NCBI GenBank assembly: GCA_903913915.1 | Contig: CAIWNE010000070.1 | Location: 1 to 64,000 of the forward strand | From: an uncultured Opitutia bacterium | GTDB taxonomy: Bacteria > Verrucomicrobiota > Verrucomicrobiia > Opitutales > UBA953 | DNA length: 64,000 bases | Direction: 5' to 3' | Part shown: piece after piece, positions 62,651 to 64,000 of the stretch | How positions within the stretch are numbered: position 1 is the first letter of the stretch | Layout: the number at the start of each line of letters is the position of its first letter | Made by a program: the position numbers and the translations under genes | The notes under the pieces: generated by a model | Told to the model about the DNA's origin: nothing | Database searches by the model: none | The model's input: the letters and a program-made list of their open reading frames with translations, nothing else

Positions 62651-63195
62651 GCGCTGTGCTTGGGACCCTGCGGAGGGGTCTTCGGTTCCGAACCTACGAG
62701 GATGAAAGTGCGGTCCGCAACCTCATCTGGCAGGATGGGGGCCTTCGGACGGGCGAAATACGAAGTGCCGAGGAAGCAGATGCCGCGATTCTGCACGACC
62801 TGGATGGCGCGGTCGTCCCAGAGCTCGATCATCCCGAAGTCCTTCTTGTCGGTGACCTCGAGTTCCGGGAGGCCGTGGGCCTTGAGCCAGGCCTGCGTGG
62901 CCGCCAGGCCTTCGGGGTCGCCCGCGCGGGCCGTCACGATCTTCACGCGGAGGCCTTTCTCGAGCCACTGCTGCACGCGGCGCATCATCAGCGGCACCGG
63001 CGGTCCGATGTGGCTCATCCCTTGCCAAGGCGTCGCCTCGGCCAGCGTGCCGTCGAGATCGACGCCGATCCAGCCCTGCTGGTTGGCCGGGCGGGTGGAC
63101 GGGGCGCGTTCGGTCGGCACGGGCTCGGCCGGCGCCTGGCTGAAGTCAGGCGCGGGCGTCTTCGGGGCGAAGAGGGAACGGAGCCACGCGAACAT
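62647..63195 (-). CDS. HAD-superfamily hydrolase
   Basis: GWIGVDLDGTLAEATPW (DxDGT), VKIVTARAGDPEG, IELWDDRAIQVVQNRG; 4-bp overlap with the Rrf2 gene. Confidence 0.85.
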   Translation of the reverse strand: MFAWLRSLFAPKTPAPDFSQAPAEPVPTERAPSTRPANQQGWIGVDLDGTLAEATPWQGMSHIGPPVPLMMRRVQQWLEKGLRVKIVTARAGDPEGLAATQAWLKAHGLPELEVTDKKDFGMIELWDDRAIQVVQNRGICFLGTSYFARPKAPILPDEVADRTFILVGSEPKTPPQGPKHSA

Positions 63196-63405
63196 GCGCC
63201 CAGCGTGGGGAAGGGCAGGACAGGGGCAAGAGTGGAGGTGGGGGCAGCACCGCGTGCTGCCCTAGCATGGAGGGCTGAATGGAAGAGACAGCGTGCGATG
63301 ATTCAGCAGCAAACATCCCGGCTCCCGGTTCCCTGATGAGTTTCCTCTGTCATCGACTCAGCCATCGACGCTGTCATCGACTCAGTCCTCTTCATTCGTG
63401 AACAG

Positions 63406-63455
63406 GGTGCTCGGGGCGGGGGTCGAACCCGCACACCTTGCGGCGTCTGGGCCTC
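63406..63455 (-). pseudogene. 3' half of a tRNA-Leu-like gene (anticodon loop to acceptor)
   Basis: Minus strand GAGGCCCAGACGCCGCAAGGTGTGCGGGTTCGACCCCCGCCCCGAGCACC: perfect T arm, variable arm, 3' acceptor strand; no matching GCTCGGG 5' strand upstream. Confidence 0.55.
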
Positions 63456-63532
63456 GGGCATTAGGGTGAAATCTTCACGGCACGACGGGACGGTCGGATT
63501 GACCCCCGGCTTCGCCTGCTTAGATTATTCTT

Positions 63533-64000
63533 ATGCCCCTCCTCGTTTCCCGTTTCCGGCGGTTCGTTCTCTGGCTGGTCCTCTTGGCGTCTTTTTTATC
63601 CGCTGAAGCCAAGGGGCTCACCGATCAGCAAGCCTTCGAGAGTTACCTGAAGCAGGCCGAGAAGGGTGACGGCGGCGCGATCTACAGCCTGGGGTTTTGC
63701 TACTGGTATGGCCGCGGTGTCGCCAAGGATCCGGTCGAGGCGTATGCCTATTGGAACCTGCGCGGCATGTCCGATCGCGTGGATGCGCGATACGCCCTCT
63801 GGGCCCTGGAGGCCGAAAAGGAAATCACCCCCGAGATTCGTGCGCGCGGCCGGTTGCGAACGACGGAACTGCAGGAAAAACTTGATGCGAAGGCCGGGCC
63901 AGGGGGGGCTCCTTCCGTCCATCGTCTTACTTATGAGCAGCTTTTTGCCGATTACATGGGCATGGTCGAACAGGGTAACATGGGTTATCTCTATAACGTG
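63533..64000 (+). CDS. Sel1-repeat protein, truncated by window end
   Basis: MPLLVSRFRRFVLWLVLLASFLSAEA signal; AEKGDGGAIYSLGFCYWYGRGVAKDPVEAYAYWNLR Sel1-like repeat; frame open to 64000. Confidence 0.8.
   Translation, partial: MPLLVSRFRRFVLWLVLLASFLSAEAKGLTDQQAFESYLKQAEKGDGGAIYSLGFCYWYGRGVAKDPVEAYAYWNLRGMSDRVDARYALWALEAEKEITPEIRARGRLRTTELQEKLDAKAGPGGAPSVHRLTYEQLFADYMGMVEQGNMGYLYNV

Noticed and set aside
63406-63760. tmRNA 3' end
   Set aside because: T arm fits, but a tmRNA 5' end would have to lie inside the Sel1 CDS and no tag peptide frame or complementary acceptor was seen.

Overview
GC-rich bacterial chromosomal window, most likely Verrucomicrobiota/Opitutales-like (an inference from gene content). 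More than half of it (542-36235) is one uninterrupted ORF of 11,897 aa. It encodes a signal-peptide-bearing, PEP-CTERM-terminated giant surface/extracellular protein built from autotransporter-associated beta-strand (PATR-type) repeats, with one PA14-like domain, about five ~2 kb higher-order repeats, a second inserted module class and a recent tandem duplication. Just downstream is a REP-associated tyrosine transposase (RAYT, Y1/IS200-like) embedded in GTAGGG-headed REP-like palindromes. Related hairpins of several different stem sequences, with compensatory stem changes, recur in intergenic spaces across the window. A second unrelated intergenic family carries CAGGT/CCTGG words and terminal-inverted arms. 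The remaining ~27 kb is mostly ordinary chromosomal genes: xseA, a beta-hydroxyacid dehydrogenase, pyk, trmB, a fatty acid desaturase, LMW-PTP, an aldose epimerase/CFA synthase/DUF1295/DUF2062/small membrane protein operon, two paralogous HAF-repeat autotransporters, a TSP3-alpha/beta hydrolase, a PVC-type c-cytochrome dehydrogenase, a Na/Pi cotransporter, a Cys-less Rrf2 regulator with a HAD hydrolase, and a truncated Sel1 protein. A 3' tRNA-Leu-like fragment near the right end resembles an integration scar. Everything here was read by eye; no homology search was run.
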